Below are positions 23,501 to 32,929 of a stretch of 64,000 nucleotides of DNA, in pieces (within the stretch, counting starts at the first letter, position 1; every line of letters starts with the position of its first letter). Location of the stretch: the NCBI GenBank assembly GCA_019828545.1, contig JACVRA010000024.1, forward strand, positions 401,175 through 465,174, read 5' to 3'. A program made the position numbers and the translations under genes. Source of the stretch: Paracamarosporium sp. OC-R06-R3 (lineage: Eukaryota; Ascomycota; Dothideomycetes; Pleosporales; Didymosphaeriaceae). Below the pieces are notes generated by a model that did not search any database, had not been told where the DNA came from, and was given only the letters and a program-made list of their open reading frames with translations.

Positions 23501-23561
23501 CCACATCACCTCCGACGCCTAATCCCAACTTTCACGATACCCCCAATCCTACACAACAACC
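20535..23561. other. 3-kb gene-poor region
   Basis: This region has only short ORFs on both strands, none with a domain or splice support. It holds the promoter of the five-exon gene at its left end and of sar1 at its right end. A 50-aa ORF inside it is listed separately. No terminal repeats or transposase fragments are seen. Confidence 0.45.
21744..21896 (+). CDS. possible 50-aa small ORF
   Basis: A short ORF starts MSRSAAAVTAPGSSFGIIGS and continues hydrophobic (GIGLASVRVSIVTVLPC), so it could be a tiny membrane protein. The 100 bases before it are C/T- and A-rich, like a fungal 5' leader. No homologue is recognised and length alone gives no support, so this is weak. Confidence 0.18.
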   Translation: MSRSAAAVTAPGSSFGIIGSVGIGLASVRVSIVTVLPCKASASSDRSATP

Positions 23562-24690
23562 ATGTGGATCATAAATTGGTAGGTCTTATTACATAATATA
23601 TTTCCAGACCTTCATTAACAAGCGGCTTAGGTGTAAGTAAACCGACTCTTACTTCGTCTGCACATGCCCGTACCAGCCGCCGCCCGCCTTGCGTACGCGA
23701 GACATGAAGTTGTTCGGATATGCTGGCGATATTCGGTCAGATAACGGGCTGAAGGAAGCACACCTTCGTTGACGAACTCGCGGACTGGCCTTGTCAGTGA
23801 CCACTGCGCGCTCCGAACTCGAGAATCTCTCAACGTGACACCACATGAACTGTTGTTATACTGGAATGGGAGCTGATGTGGCCTCTAGTCTACGATGTTT
23901 TAGCATCACTGGGCCTGCTCAACAAGGTGAACAACGCAACACGCGACCTCACGCGCACCGCTAACGCAGATTAATAGCATGCCAAGCTGCTCTTTCTCGG
24001 ACTGTACGTACCCATATTCTATCTATCTGAATGTCCGGGGCTAACATGTATTCAGAGACAATGCCGGGAAGACTACGTAAGGGATACTGTCGCACAGTGG
24101 AAACATCCAGCTCATCTGGACAGGCTTCTTCACATGCTCAAAAATGACAGGGTGGCAGTTCTGTAAGGCTCCCATTGCTTTCTGATAGAGATTGCATACT
24201 GATACCCCGCCTCAGCCAGCCTACTCTCCACCCTACTTCCGAGGAGCTCTCGATCGGCAACGTCAAGTTCACGACCTTCGATCTTGGAGGTCACGCACAA
24301 GCTCGCCGACTGTGGCGCGACTACTGTAAACATACCACCCAGGCCTCTCGGACCACTTTCTAACAACTTACAGTCCCTGAAGTTAGTGGCATAGTCTTCC
24401 TTGTTGACGCAAAGGATCACGAGCGTCTTACCGAATCAAAAGCCGAGCTCGACGCTCTCTTGGCCATGGAGGAGCTCGCCAACACCCCCTTCGTTATTCT
24501 CGGCAACAAGATCGATCACCCGGACGCAATCTCCGAAGATCAACTCAGGGCGGCTTTGGGTCTGTACCAGACAACGGGCAAGGGCAAGGTGCCGCTCGAG
24601 GGTATCCGGCCAATCGAGGTGTTCATGTGCAGTGTCGTTATGCGACAAGGTTACGGCGAGGGTATCCGTTGGCTCAGCCAGTACGTCTAA
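23562..24690 (+). CDS. sar1: Sar1 small GTPase (COPII coat assembly)
   Basis: Sar1 recruits the COPII coat to the ER membrane. Exons 23978-24003, 24056-24076, 24124-24162, 24216-24325 and 24374-24690 join in frame and carry all G motifs: GLDNAGKT (P-loop), [10 protein letters not shown] (switch I), [12 protein letters not shown] (switch II, with the Sar1 His), NKID and a C-terminal [15 protein letters not shown]. The 5' end is odd. A canonical first exon MWIIN(W) lies at 23562-23578 with a GTAGGT donor. The next conserved exon ([12 protein letters not shown], to 23926) follows the acceptor CTAG at 23888, but that join puts the frame out. The frame is instead open from a second ATG at 23876, giving MWPLVYDV... 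and a 187-aa protein, two residues shorter than usual. The Trp after Met and the amphipathic helix are roughly kept. Confidence 0.93.
23627..23846 (-). pseudogene. antisense coding-like remnant inside sar1 intron 1
   Basis: On the minus strand, one frame reads [20 protein letters not shown] and then LTEYRQ, and the next frame continues [20 protein letters not shown] to a stop at 23649-23651. The change of frame falls at about 23715-23735, where no intron can be fitted. Joined conceptually, the two pieces look like the end of a small basic protein, possibly mitochondrial. I cannot name it. It may be a decayed gene, a frameshift in the assembly, or chance. Confidence 0.3.
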
Positions 24691-25133
24691 GGATAAAGAA
24701 TGAGATCACTGAGGTATGACATGCGTTGGCATGGGCGTATTATATCGATTGAATGAGGCGTAGGGAGTGGATGAGGTTGGATGATTGATGGTTCTCTCAC
24801 GCGCGGCAAATCTAACCTTCATGAACTGGCGTTTGTATCTAGGAATGCCAGTTTTGATTATCACCACCTACATCGGCGAACCTCATGTGCGAGATAAGGA
24901 TGGTCGGTGGAGTTTCACTAGAGATTGATCCTAATGTTGCACTCATGTGAGACAAACATAAACGGTATATAATTATTCCTTTGTCAAGAGAAGAAGCCCT
25001 CAGTGTGCGCTCCCGGAGCCGGCCTATACAACACTACTAACTGCACAATGCGATGATATCGTGCCATCGATCATGCAATAACCCAGTAAACCCATACGCC
25101 GCCCAATGCTATGACCTAATCGTGAACGCCCTC
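24691..25133. other. convergent 3' spacer, sar1 and nup53
   Basis: These 443 bases contain the terminators of two convergent genes. No ORF, repeat or RNA gene is supported. Confidence 0.5.
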
Positions 25134-26648
25134 CTACTCTTCATACTCAATCTCTCTAACGCCGCAGAAGTCCGTACCGAAACACGCATCCACCATATAC
25201 CATGTCCTCCAATACAGACTGGCGTTCGAGTGATCGAACTTTCCGTCCGCGTTGCGAGGGACTTGGTCGCCAATGAGACCATTGCCAGAACCCACGATCC
25301 ACCCTATAATGGGGAACTGGCCGAGAGTCTCCTGCCACTTTGGACGCGAGGGCAGAAAGACCTTGCCCTCTTTAAACTCGCCGAGCTTTACCTTTAGGTT
25401 GGAGTTGGCTTTGATGCGGAGCGTTGAGTTCCCAGATGGGCGGGGCTTGGACGATGTAGTTTGGGCCAGCGACTGGTTTTGTGATGATGGAGCTAGTTGA
25501 CCTGCTGTTTGAGATGTCCGCGTGGGTGCGTCTTCGAAGTCGAAAGATGGATCCCATTCGCCGAGACGTGGTCGTGATGTACGTCGTGCGGAGGGCAATG
25601 TTGGTGCAGAAACAGTCGTAGTCGCAGATGAGGCAGTCGCTGAAGATTGAGAAGCACCTCCATGCATGGTAGCTGAGGACATCGTGTTTGGCGAGGCTGT
25701 GAGCGAGAACGAGCCCGCAGGGATTGACCTGTCACCGTCTTTCGGTCCAACGCCCCTGTATTCCTCGGCGTAGACTTCGTAACCCCAGATGGTATGCGGA
25801 GACCAGTGAATGGCACGATCTGCAGCTTCCACCGAGTCAAACGTTACTTTAACCCAGTGATCCCCCCCTACGTATTCGTTGATCCTCGCGATCTGAGAAC
25901 TGGAGAGCTTGCTGATTTGCGATCCGCGCGGAGGAACGAAGGACAAGCCGAATTTTGGGTCTTGTGGCTGTCGCTCATACTCCTCGTATATTGAGCCATT
26001 TGAAATCTCCTCAAATTTGCTTATTGCGGCCCATTGTTGCCCCTCACCAAATCCATATAATATAACCTCCTTTGGTATCTTAATTCCGTTTGTAGAAGCG
26101 CCAGGCTGGAATGACGAAGACAGCCCTCCAGTCTCGAGCAAGTTCGGCGCAGATGCAGATACGGGAAGTTGTGAGGCAGAACTTTTCCGAAGTGACTTTT
26201 GCCTGTCGTCTGCCTTGTATTGCGCAAAGATGTCATCGATATGCTTCAGGTTTTCCTGCTTGGCGAGGTCTTGAGCGCTCGAGATATTTGGGGTCTTGCT
26301 TCTGCTGGCGCCCCGCTTGCGCGCTTTGCCAAAGGGTCCTCGTTCTTCGGGTATGCGGCGCTTTGAGTTCTCTGAGCTGAATAACGACATGTTAGCGATT
26401 GATCCAAGGATTGCGCCACGACTTGAGGCGGGTGGATAGTCAGAAGATTTGCAGCAGAGGCAATCAATCCTCCGCGCAAAGGCTGCCATTGTTGTCGCTT
26501 TGCAATGCGACAAGCGGCGTTGTCGTGCGCGCAAGGAGAGTACCTCAGAACTGCGGTGGACTTACTCTGGCAGCTCGAATCCCCATGGTAGACGGCGACC
26601 GGTCGAGTTAAACGCGCGCTCAGCGTCGGGGACTGCGTGGACCTGCAT
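25134..26648 (-). CDS. nup53: nucleoporin Nup53/Nup35 (MPPN-type RRM)
   Basis: Two exons (complement of 26566-26648 and 25134-26376), joined across a 189-nt intron with a GTAAGT donor and a GCTAAC branch site, give 441 aa. The first exon (MQVHAVPDAERAFN..., ending RLPWGFELP) was found by reading back from the acceptor. The RRM-like dimerisation domain spans about residues 130-240, with KEVILYGFGEGQQWAAISKF at its start and GGDHWVKVTFDSVEAADRAI and WGYEVYAEEYRG in its second half; this is the Nup35-type fold of the NPC inner ring. Ser/Thr-rich spacers follow. The C-terminal helix (LYWRTWYMVDACFG) matches the amphipathic membrane-binding end known in Nup53. The gene is convergent with sar1. Confidence 0.88.
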
Positions 26649-26876
26649 CGTGATGCGAAATGTGGGTGATCGACTAGACCGTGGAGCACTTTGTTTATGG
26701 TGGGTGACAGACTAGAGAGCCATAAAGTCCGCGGTTGACAGCCACAAGTGGCTAGAGCAACCGTGCGCCATGAGCTAACCTTTTTACGGAGCTCTCAACG
26801 CTACCGAATCGAGTCCAACAATGGAACCTTATTTGTCGGACAAATCGCTGCTGCCTGGTTATCGCGCCGTTGAAGT

Positions 26877-28133
26877 ATGGATCTGACGCCCGTCAGGATC
26901 AGAGGAAAGAGGAAGAGACCCGGAGCCGCGAAATCGAATCTTCAAAAGGCATTGGCAGCATTCGCATCACAATCTAAACGGCCTCGAACATATCAAAAGC
27001 CCGCCACATCAAAGAAGGCCGCAGAGATAACCATGCCGACTCTGCAGGGCCTACCGCAAGAACTGCTAGAGATGATCTTCATGTACAGCATGAACATATC
27101 CCTCCCTCGTACCTCGCCTAGCATCGGCCGCAAATTGTCGTCCAAAGCGGTAATCATGGAATTTGTTCTACGATCTTTCTTCCACACTGTCGATCACAGG
27201 ACCAACTATCGAGACCGCAAGATAACTAGTAACCCTAAGGTTCAGTCGCAGGTTCTCGCTTGTCAGTTTTTCACCTGGGATTTCTTCCGCGCATATGTGG
27301 CGAAGGCGCATAGCACGTTGATCCAGCAAAGAGGTAGCATATGGAAAGAGGCTAGTGCGCAGCCGGATGGTGTGGAGGCTTTTGACGGCCTGTTCCCTTT
27401 CAAGTTCATGAGAATCTCGTATCTAGGTTTCGCGGAGGGCTTTAATATCCCGGAGAAAGTGCTCCATGGACCTTGGTCGACCGATAAAGCGTCACTGCTC
27501 TATGTGCTGGTGTCTTTGAATGGAGAGCTCGATTGGGAAGGTAGCATGGCTGGTGAGATCGCAAAAACCGGTATGATACAGGCTATCGAAGAAAACAACG
27601 AGCGAGCGGTGGCTGCCCTTGCAGTACTGTTGGGTGTTGCACAGATGATTAGCACGAGCATGATCCGGCGGGCGATTATGGAGTGTGGATGCAACCTCAA
27701 CATCGTGCGGCATCTCCTATTCAACGCTCAAATACTGCATCACAGTTCACCAAAAGAGTCTCTAAATTTCTATGGTATGTCGACCCAGGACATTGTGTCT
27801 GAGCCGTAGATACTGACATCACTTGTAGATCCGGCGCTATGGCGATGGGCGGATGCGCACGAAGGGAAGGGAGTGCTACTGAAGGACTTGCTTCGCAAAG
27901 CTGACAAGTTCTCACTAGAATTCTATCTGGAAGGTGAAGAGGGGGCAAAAGCAAGAATCGTGCCATTTCCGTACGGTGGAGCCAAGTTCGATCCTAGAAC
28001 GGTTCTGGACGACTTCATGCGTGAGATGTTGGTGCGACTGTATAAGACTTATGGGAGAAAGATCACTGCAAGCCCGCGACGAACGAGACAACGGAACATG
28101 GAGATGGAACTTGTAAATGGCGAGGTACATTGA
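26877..28133 (+). CDS. F-box-like conserved fungal protein
   Basis: Exons 26877-27774 and 27829-28133, joined by a 54-nt GTATGT...GTAG intron, give 400 aa. The N-terminus is basic (RIRGKRKRPGAAKSN, a likely nuclear localisation signal). An F-box-like helix pair follows at about residues 57-80 (LQGLPQELLEMIFMYSMNIS). The remainder is helical, with conserved-looking patches such as FKFMRISYLGFAEGFNIPEK and ALWRWADAHEGKG near the exon join. Such proteins occur as large families of variable, poorly characterised genes in Dothideomycetes and Eurotiomycetes. A role as an SCF adaptor is inferred only from the F-box-like segment. It is divergent from nup53 across a short shared promoter (26649-26876). 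Confidence 0.72.
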
Positions 28134-29246
28134 AAATGTAATAAATTGTCTATGGCCACTGTGGAAAATGGCCCGAAGTGGAAGAGGATTAATTAAAGTA
28201 ATGACCTAAAATACTATACGATGGGCGATGCGCATCAGACCGCCGCCATCCGGCCTTTGTCCCGAATAGTTGGAAGATCCTGGTCTCCCACGTTGTACCC
28301 AACCACCCTAACTAATGCTAAACCCGACGTGTAACCCTGCTTTGGTACGTTAGCAATGGTCTTTGCGCTGAGCAGTGCAGAAAACATAAACTTGTATGAT
28401 CCTCAGTGATCTTGGTGGAAAAGAGTAAAATCAGCCCCAGAGGGTCATTTACTATCTAGGCAAAGGTTTTTAATCATCGGAAAGATGAAGTCGATGTATT
28501 GTGGACAGGGGAAGAGGCGTGAACCTACCAAAGGATGAGCCGACCGGCGAAGGCTGAGCCCTTGTGTTAGTCGATGTCATCAACGCTTTTTATGTGATAT
28601 CATCTATGCATCTGTTGACAGTTAGCCAATGCTTATACAAATGAATGTGAGAGTAATGGCTGCGGAGGGAAAGCGCTCAGAATATGTAAGAAATTGAATA
28701 TCATGGGTACTAGGCCGTTAACAAGACCCCGGCGAGGGTCTCCGACAAAGTACTCAATCGCAAATTTGACTCATCATTGCAGGGATGTGAAGGTTGGGAA
28801 ATGGGTTTATAAACATACCTCTACGAGCTATGGAAGCCTGCTGCGCTGCACTGTAAGTATCAATCTGTAAGAGCAGGAGTGATGCCGCGGCGTGCGACTG
28901 GCTAGGAGGGCGATTACATTGCGACAGCCGAAAGCTCGTCAAATGGTACGAGCTGTGCGGAAGCCGAATGAATGAACCGCTATGTCGAGTTTGCGCGAAC
29001 TGAAGATGGGAAGTTTGTGAGGAGGTCGAAGAAAAGAAAAAGGCCGGGGCCGCACTTTTCGCGCTAGTCCTTCGCTTCTGTCTTGGCGGACACCACCATC
29101 CACCATCAATTTGGTTTCGTCCACCACGATCTCGACAACTAACGACAACACAGCCAACGACTCCTCTTCCGACCGGTACGCTCACGACACTCTTTGTTAC
29201 ATTCATTACCGAATTCTAACCCGCAATTGCAGCACATACCGTCGAA
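28134..29246. other. intergenic spacer and eL14 promoter
   Basis: This 1.1-kb stretch follows the F-box-like gene. A 150-aa minus-strand ORF (28754-29206) has a low-complexity sequence and no motif, so it is probably spurious. The last 250 bases, with C/T-rich tracts, are the likely ribosomal-protein promoter and leader. Confidence 0.5.
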
Positions 29247-29804
29247 ATGGGTGACGCTGATATCACAACGAGCCAGTGGAGGCTGGTCGAGGTCGGCCGC
29301 GTCGTCATCTTCAGCGGCGGCCAGTACGATGGACGGTTAGCCGCCATCGTCGAGATCATCGACCACAAGCGTGTATGGAGCTCTTGCGATTCCGGTTGTC
29401 GCGCGCCGCTCACAGGATCCTAGGTGCTCGTAGACGGTCCCTCCAAGGACGCCCCCGTCCCCCGCCACGCCGTAGCCCTCGCCAAGGTGTCTCTCACCCC
29501 GATCGTCATTCCCAAGCTTCCCCGCGCTACCGGACGTGGTTTCGTCGCACAGCAGTGGGAGAAGGAGCAGGTTGACCAGAAGTTCGGCGAGAGCAACTGG
29601 TCTAAGAAGCGCGCTCAGTTCCAGAAGAGGAGGCAGCTCAACGACTTCGAGCGCTTCAAGGTCATGAAGCTGAGGAAGCAGGTGGGTTACTCCGGTTCCG
29701 TGTTACTCGTGGATGATCGTTGCGTAAAGAGCATATTACTGACGGCTCTCTAGGCCCGCTTCGAGGTCCGCAAGTCGCTCGCCAAGGTCCGCAGCGCAGC
29801 ATAG
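29247..29804 (+). CDS. rpl14: 60S ribosomal protein eL14
   Basis: Exons 29247-29372, 29424-29681 and 29754-29804 join in frame to 144 aa with GTGTAT...CTAG and GTGGGT...CTAG introns. The N-terminal half is the KOW/SH3-like core with [20 protein letters not shown] and [15 protein letters not shown], typical for eL14. The basic second half reads [20 protein letters not shown] and then [20 protein letters not shown], which is the rRNA-binding helix of the family. The length is normal for a fungal eL14. Introns fall at the protein's regular places and codon use is strongly biased to C-ending codons, as expected of a highly expressed gene. Confidence 0.96.
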
Positions 29805-30437
29805 ATGGCATCAACGGCGTCGGGGGTAAGGGAGGCGGGTGCTTCGTCCCAGGTCACAGCGGAGGGCACCCGCATGTCATGAGCAACTCGAAAGGCTATC
29901 CACGGCATTCAAAATTTCCAATCCTAACTGGGGTAAATCATTTCCTGTTTGGCATGGTGCAATTCGGACCTGGAGGTTAAGCCGACTCTCTCATGTGAGC
30001 GCATGTAGAAAAGAGTCAATCCCAAAGTTCATGAACCCAACATTAGCATTTCTGTAATTGATATCCGGTTTTTGCACCATACGTCTGACGAACCACGGAG
30101 GTGCTACGACGGTGAATGCGATATTCTCTGGCGTCTGCCTTTCATTGCGCCCAACCGCAGTCTAGTATTGATGTCAAGCAAAACACCCAAAAATCAATTG
30201 AACATGTTGATTGAGTAAAACTGTCCTGTCAATCATACATTGCGTCGTATTCCTAAACATGTTAATTCCACAGCCGTATCATTATTTTGTTGGTTACGCG
30301 TGCTGAATGATTTGACGTTCTTCTGTCAGTGAGCGCGCGGCGCGACGTGAGTTTCGCTAAGAGAGCGCTCGCTTGGACACACTAACCCTAACCCAATTTG
30401 CGATTTCGACACCACCTCTCCACACACAACCGACAAC
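29805..30437. other. intergenic spacer, eL14 to NAC alpha
   Basis: This contains the eL14 terminator and the NAC alpha promoter, which has a telomere-like box (see separate entry). No supported ORF. Confidence 0.5.
30382..30394 (+). promoter_or_regulatory. telo-box-like element ahead of NAC alpha
   Basis: The sequence CTAACCCTAACCC lies about 45 bases before the NAC alpha ATG. AACCCTAA boxes occur in promoters of translation genes in plants and many fungi and are bound by Tbf1/Myb-like factors. Here it could also be a coincidental match in the 5' leader. Confidence 0.4.
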
Positions 30438-31217
30438 ATGGCCAACCCACGCATTGAGGAACTCCCGGACGAGCCCGAGAAGAAGAACGTTGAGGTCGAG
30501 GATGCCGAGTCTGACTCTGACTCTGAGGCCGAGGGTGAGGCTGAGTCTGGCATCCCCGCAGGTGCCTCCGTCACTGTGCACTCGCGCAACGAGAAGAAGG
30601 CACGCAAAGCCATCGGCAAGCTTGGTCTGAAGCACATCGAGGGCATTACCCGTGTGACTCTCCGCAGGCCCAAGGGAGTGAGTGCAGCCTGCGCAATGGG
30701 TGCTGGAGTTCCCCGCACACGACATTTCCAGCACCAGCGCTATCACGGTTTGAAAATTGGCTGACAGCGTTTGCCAGATCCTCTTTGTTATCAACCAGCC
30801 TGATGTCTACAAGTCGCCCTCCAGCAACACGTACATGTATGTTGGCCAGAAAACAACCCCGCATTGCGTCACTAACAAGCGTGCAGCATCTTCGGCGAGG
30901 CCAAGATCGAGGACCTGAACTCCACCGCGCAGGCCAACGCTGCTCAGCAGCTTGCTGCGCAGGAGGCTGCCAGCCACGACCACGCTGGCCATGACCACGA
31001 GGGTCACGACCACGGCAAGGGCAAGGCTGCCGAGGCTCCCAAGGAAGAGGAGGAAGAGGAGGAGGACGATGACGAGGATGTCGATGACTCTGGTCTCGAG
31101 GCCAAGGACATCGAGCTCGTCATGCAACAGGCGAGCGTGTCAAGGAAGAAGGCCGTCAAGGCTCTCAAGGAGAACGACAATGATATTGTCAATTCCATCA
31201 TGGCTCTCAGCATATAG
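30438..31217 (+). CDS. egd2: nascent polypeptide-associated complex subunit alpha
   Basis: Exons 30438-30677, 30778-30836 and 30887-31217 join in frame to 209 aa. The NAC domain follows an acidic leader, with [20 protein letters not shown] and [20 protein letters not shown] (about residues 50-90). The C-terminus has the UBA domain typical of the alpha subunit ([20 protein letters not shown]). Between them lie a His-rich linker ([14 protein letters not shown]) and an acidic tract. NAC alpha with the beta subunit (Egd1) binds emerging chains at the ribosome exit and guards against mis-targeting to the ER and mitochondria. Codon bias is strong, consistent with high expression, and it sits beside another translation gene. 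Confidence 0.96.
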
Positions 31218-31642
31218 GCTAGCTGACATGTAACGTCATGGCCGTGCTTGCGGGAAAAACATGGAAGGCTTTCTCTGAGCGTTCGGGAGTCGATGGGGCT
31301 TCTAGAATCATGTAAAAGCTACACACGAATGTACCAAAGACACTGGTTGCTTCGTCATGCCAATTCTGTGTTTTTCGTATGCTGTGATTAATTCGTGAAT
31401 TAATTTGCCAACCTGATGCACCACACATGTCTATAACGGATCGTCGAGACTATCCTTTTACATTCATTCATTCATCACTTGCTCCGTCTGAGCTCTCGAG
31501 AGCACCCGCCATTGCCCGGCCTCGGGCGATTGTTTTAGGCTTACATAATGACTGCCAAGCGCTTCTCCTTCGCTCTTGCGGAACTTTGACCTCCCTCACC
31601 GCGACCCATCCCCACCGAAATCCGTCCCAATCCATCATCACA
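31218..31642. other. intergenic spacer and atp7 promoter
   Basis: Terminator of NAC alpha and promoter of atp7. A possible long overlapping ORF on the minus strand (31468-32295) is only the shadow of the atp7 exon. Confidence 0.5.
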
Positions 31643-32411
31643 ATGGCTGTCGGAGTACGTGTCTTCCTCACCCGCACCATGCAAAGCTCCAGGTAGCTCA
31701 ATTGCAGCTCCGGGGGCGGGCCTCCCGCCTCAATGGCAGCCGAAGCGCAGACTCGTGCAAGCACTCGACTAACGCCCAGCAGCGCAGCGCCGCCCTCAAA
31801 ATCGACTGGACCAAGATCGGCACGCAGCTCGGTCTCAAGGGCCAGACGGCCGCCGCCCTCCAATCCTTCAAGAAGCGCAACGACGATGCGCGCCGCAAAG
31901 TGACGGTGCTCTCGGAGCAGCCGCAGACCGTCGACTTCTCGCACTACCGGTCCGTGCTCAAGAACACGGCCATCGTCGACGAGATCGAGAAGCACTTCAA
32001 TGCTTTCAAGCCCCAGACGTACGATGTCGGACGGCAGATCAAGGCCATCGAGGCGTTTGAGGCGCAGGCTGTCAAGAGCGCCGAGGAGACCAAGAGCGTG
32101 GTTGACAGGGAGCTGAGCGATTTGCAGAAGACGTTGAAGAACATTGAGGAGGCGAGGGCATTCGATGAGTTGACTGTGGTACGTACATGCTGAGGATGGA
32201 CAACTAAATGCCGGGTAGATGCTAATGTGAGGACAGGACGAGGTTGCGGCCGCACAGCCCGACATCGACAAGCGCACCGAGCAGCTCGTTTCCAAGGGCC
32301 GCTGGGCCGTGCCGGGTTACAAGGTAAGTCCCACGCTGATGCTTGTTCCTGCTGGAAAGCGCATGGCTGACGCCCTCGCAGGAGAAGTTCGGAGACCTCT
32401 CGGTGCTCTAA
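31643..32411 (+). CDS. atp7: mitochondrial ATP synthase subunit d (Atp7)
   Basis: Four exons (31643-31654, 31783-32178, 32237-32323 and 32382-32411) join in frame to 174 aa. The first exon encodes only [44 protein letters not shown] and [17 protein letters not shown] are hallmark segments of fungal Atp7, a stator-stalk (F0) subunit. No cleaved presequence is expected in this protein. The second exon can start after either CAG of a CAGCAG acceptor pair (31777-31782), which would add or remove one Gln; I preferred the downstream one because the family reads MAVGRSAAL. It follows NAC alpha on the same strand. Confidence 0.95.
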
Positions 32412-32929
32412 GCGTTTCTTTGCTCTACTTCAAAATTCCCCGATCTGGGTTGTACTACCTACGTGTGAATAGTTTCCAGGTCTCAATGCAATCATAGATC
32501 ACCGAATCGAGCCCTGTTCGAACGTGTTTTGCGTGTGCCCTGTCACCTCTCCTATACAAGTGTCAATATTCTTGGTCGTTCAGATACACTCCCAGCATGC
32601 TTGAGCTACTCGGATGCCAGAGTCCCGGCTGTTCAAGCTAAAGGGTATAGATTTGCAGCATGAACAAGGTCGCCTCTTCTCCTGCACCTAAGCGAAACGT
32701 GAATCAACACATCGGGTCAGCCCCTCGACCGACCCTCCGCTCCACACCAGAGACTACAGCGTTTGATTCACACACACATGAAGGGCAGCCCAAGAACTAA
32801 AATCTATAATGCATATTTCATAACCCATGATTCGTTATTCATCCCACCTCGCACCTTCCTACAACACCATTTTTTTTTTCTTCTTCACACACTTTACATC
32901 CCACCCACCGAACACCACCCAATAAATAC
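32412..32929. other. convergent 3' spacer
   Basis: Separates the 3' ends of atp7 and the minus-strand SR-rich gene. C/A-rich on the plus strand near its right end. No supported feature. Confidence 0.5.

Noticed and set aside
28754..29206. 150-aa minus-strand ORF upstream of eL14
   Set aside because: Low-complexity sequence across the ribosomal-protein promoter with no motif.
31468..32295. 275-aa minus-strand ORF opposite atp7
   Set aside because: It is the antisense shadow of the strongly codon-biased atp7 exon.
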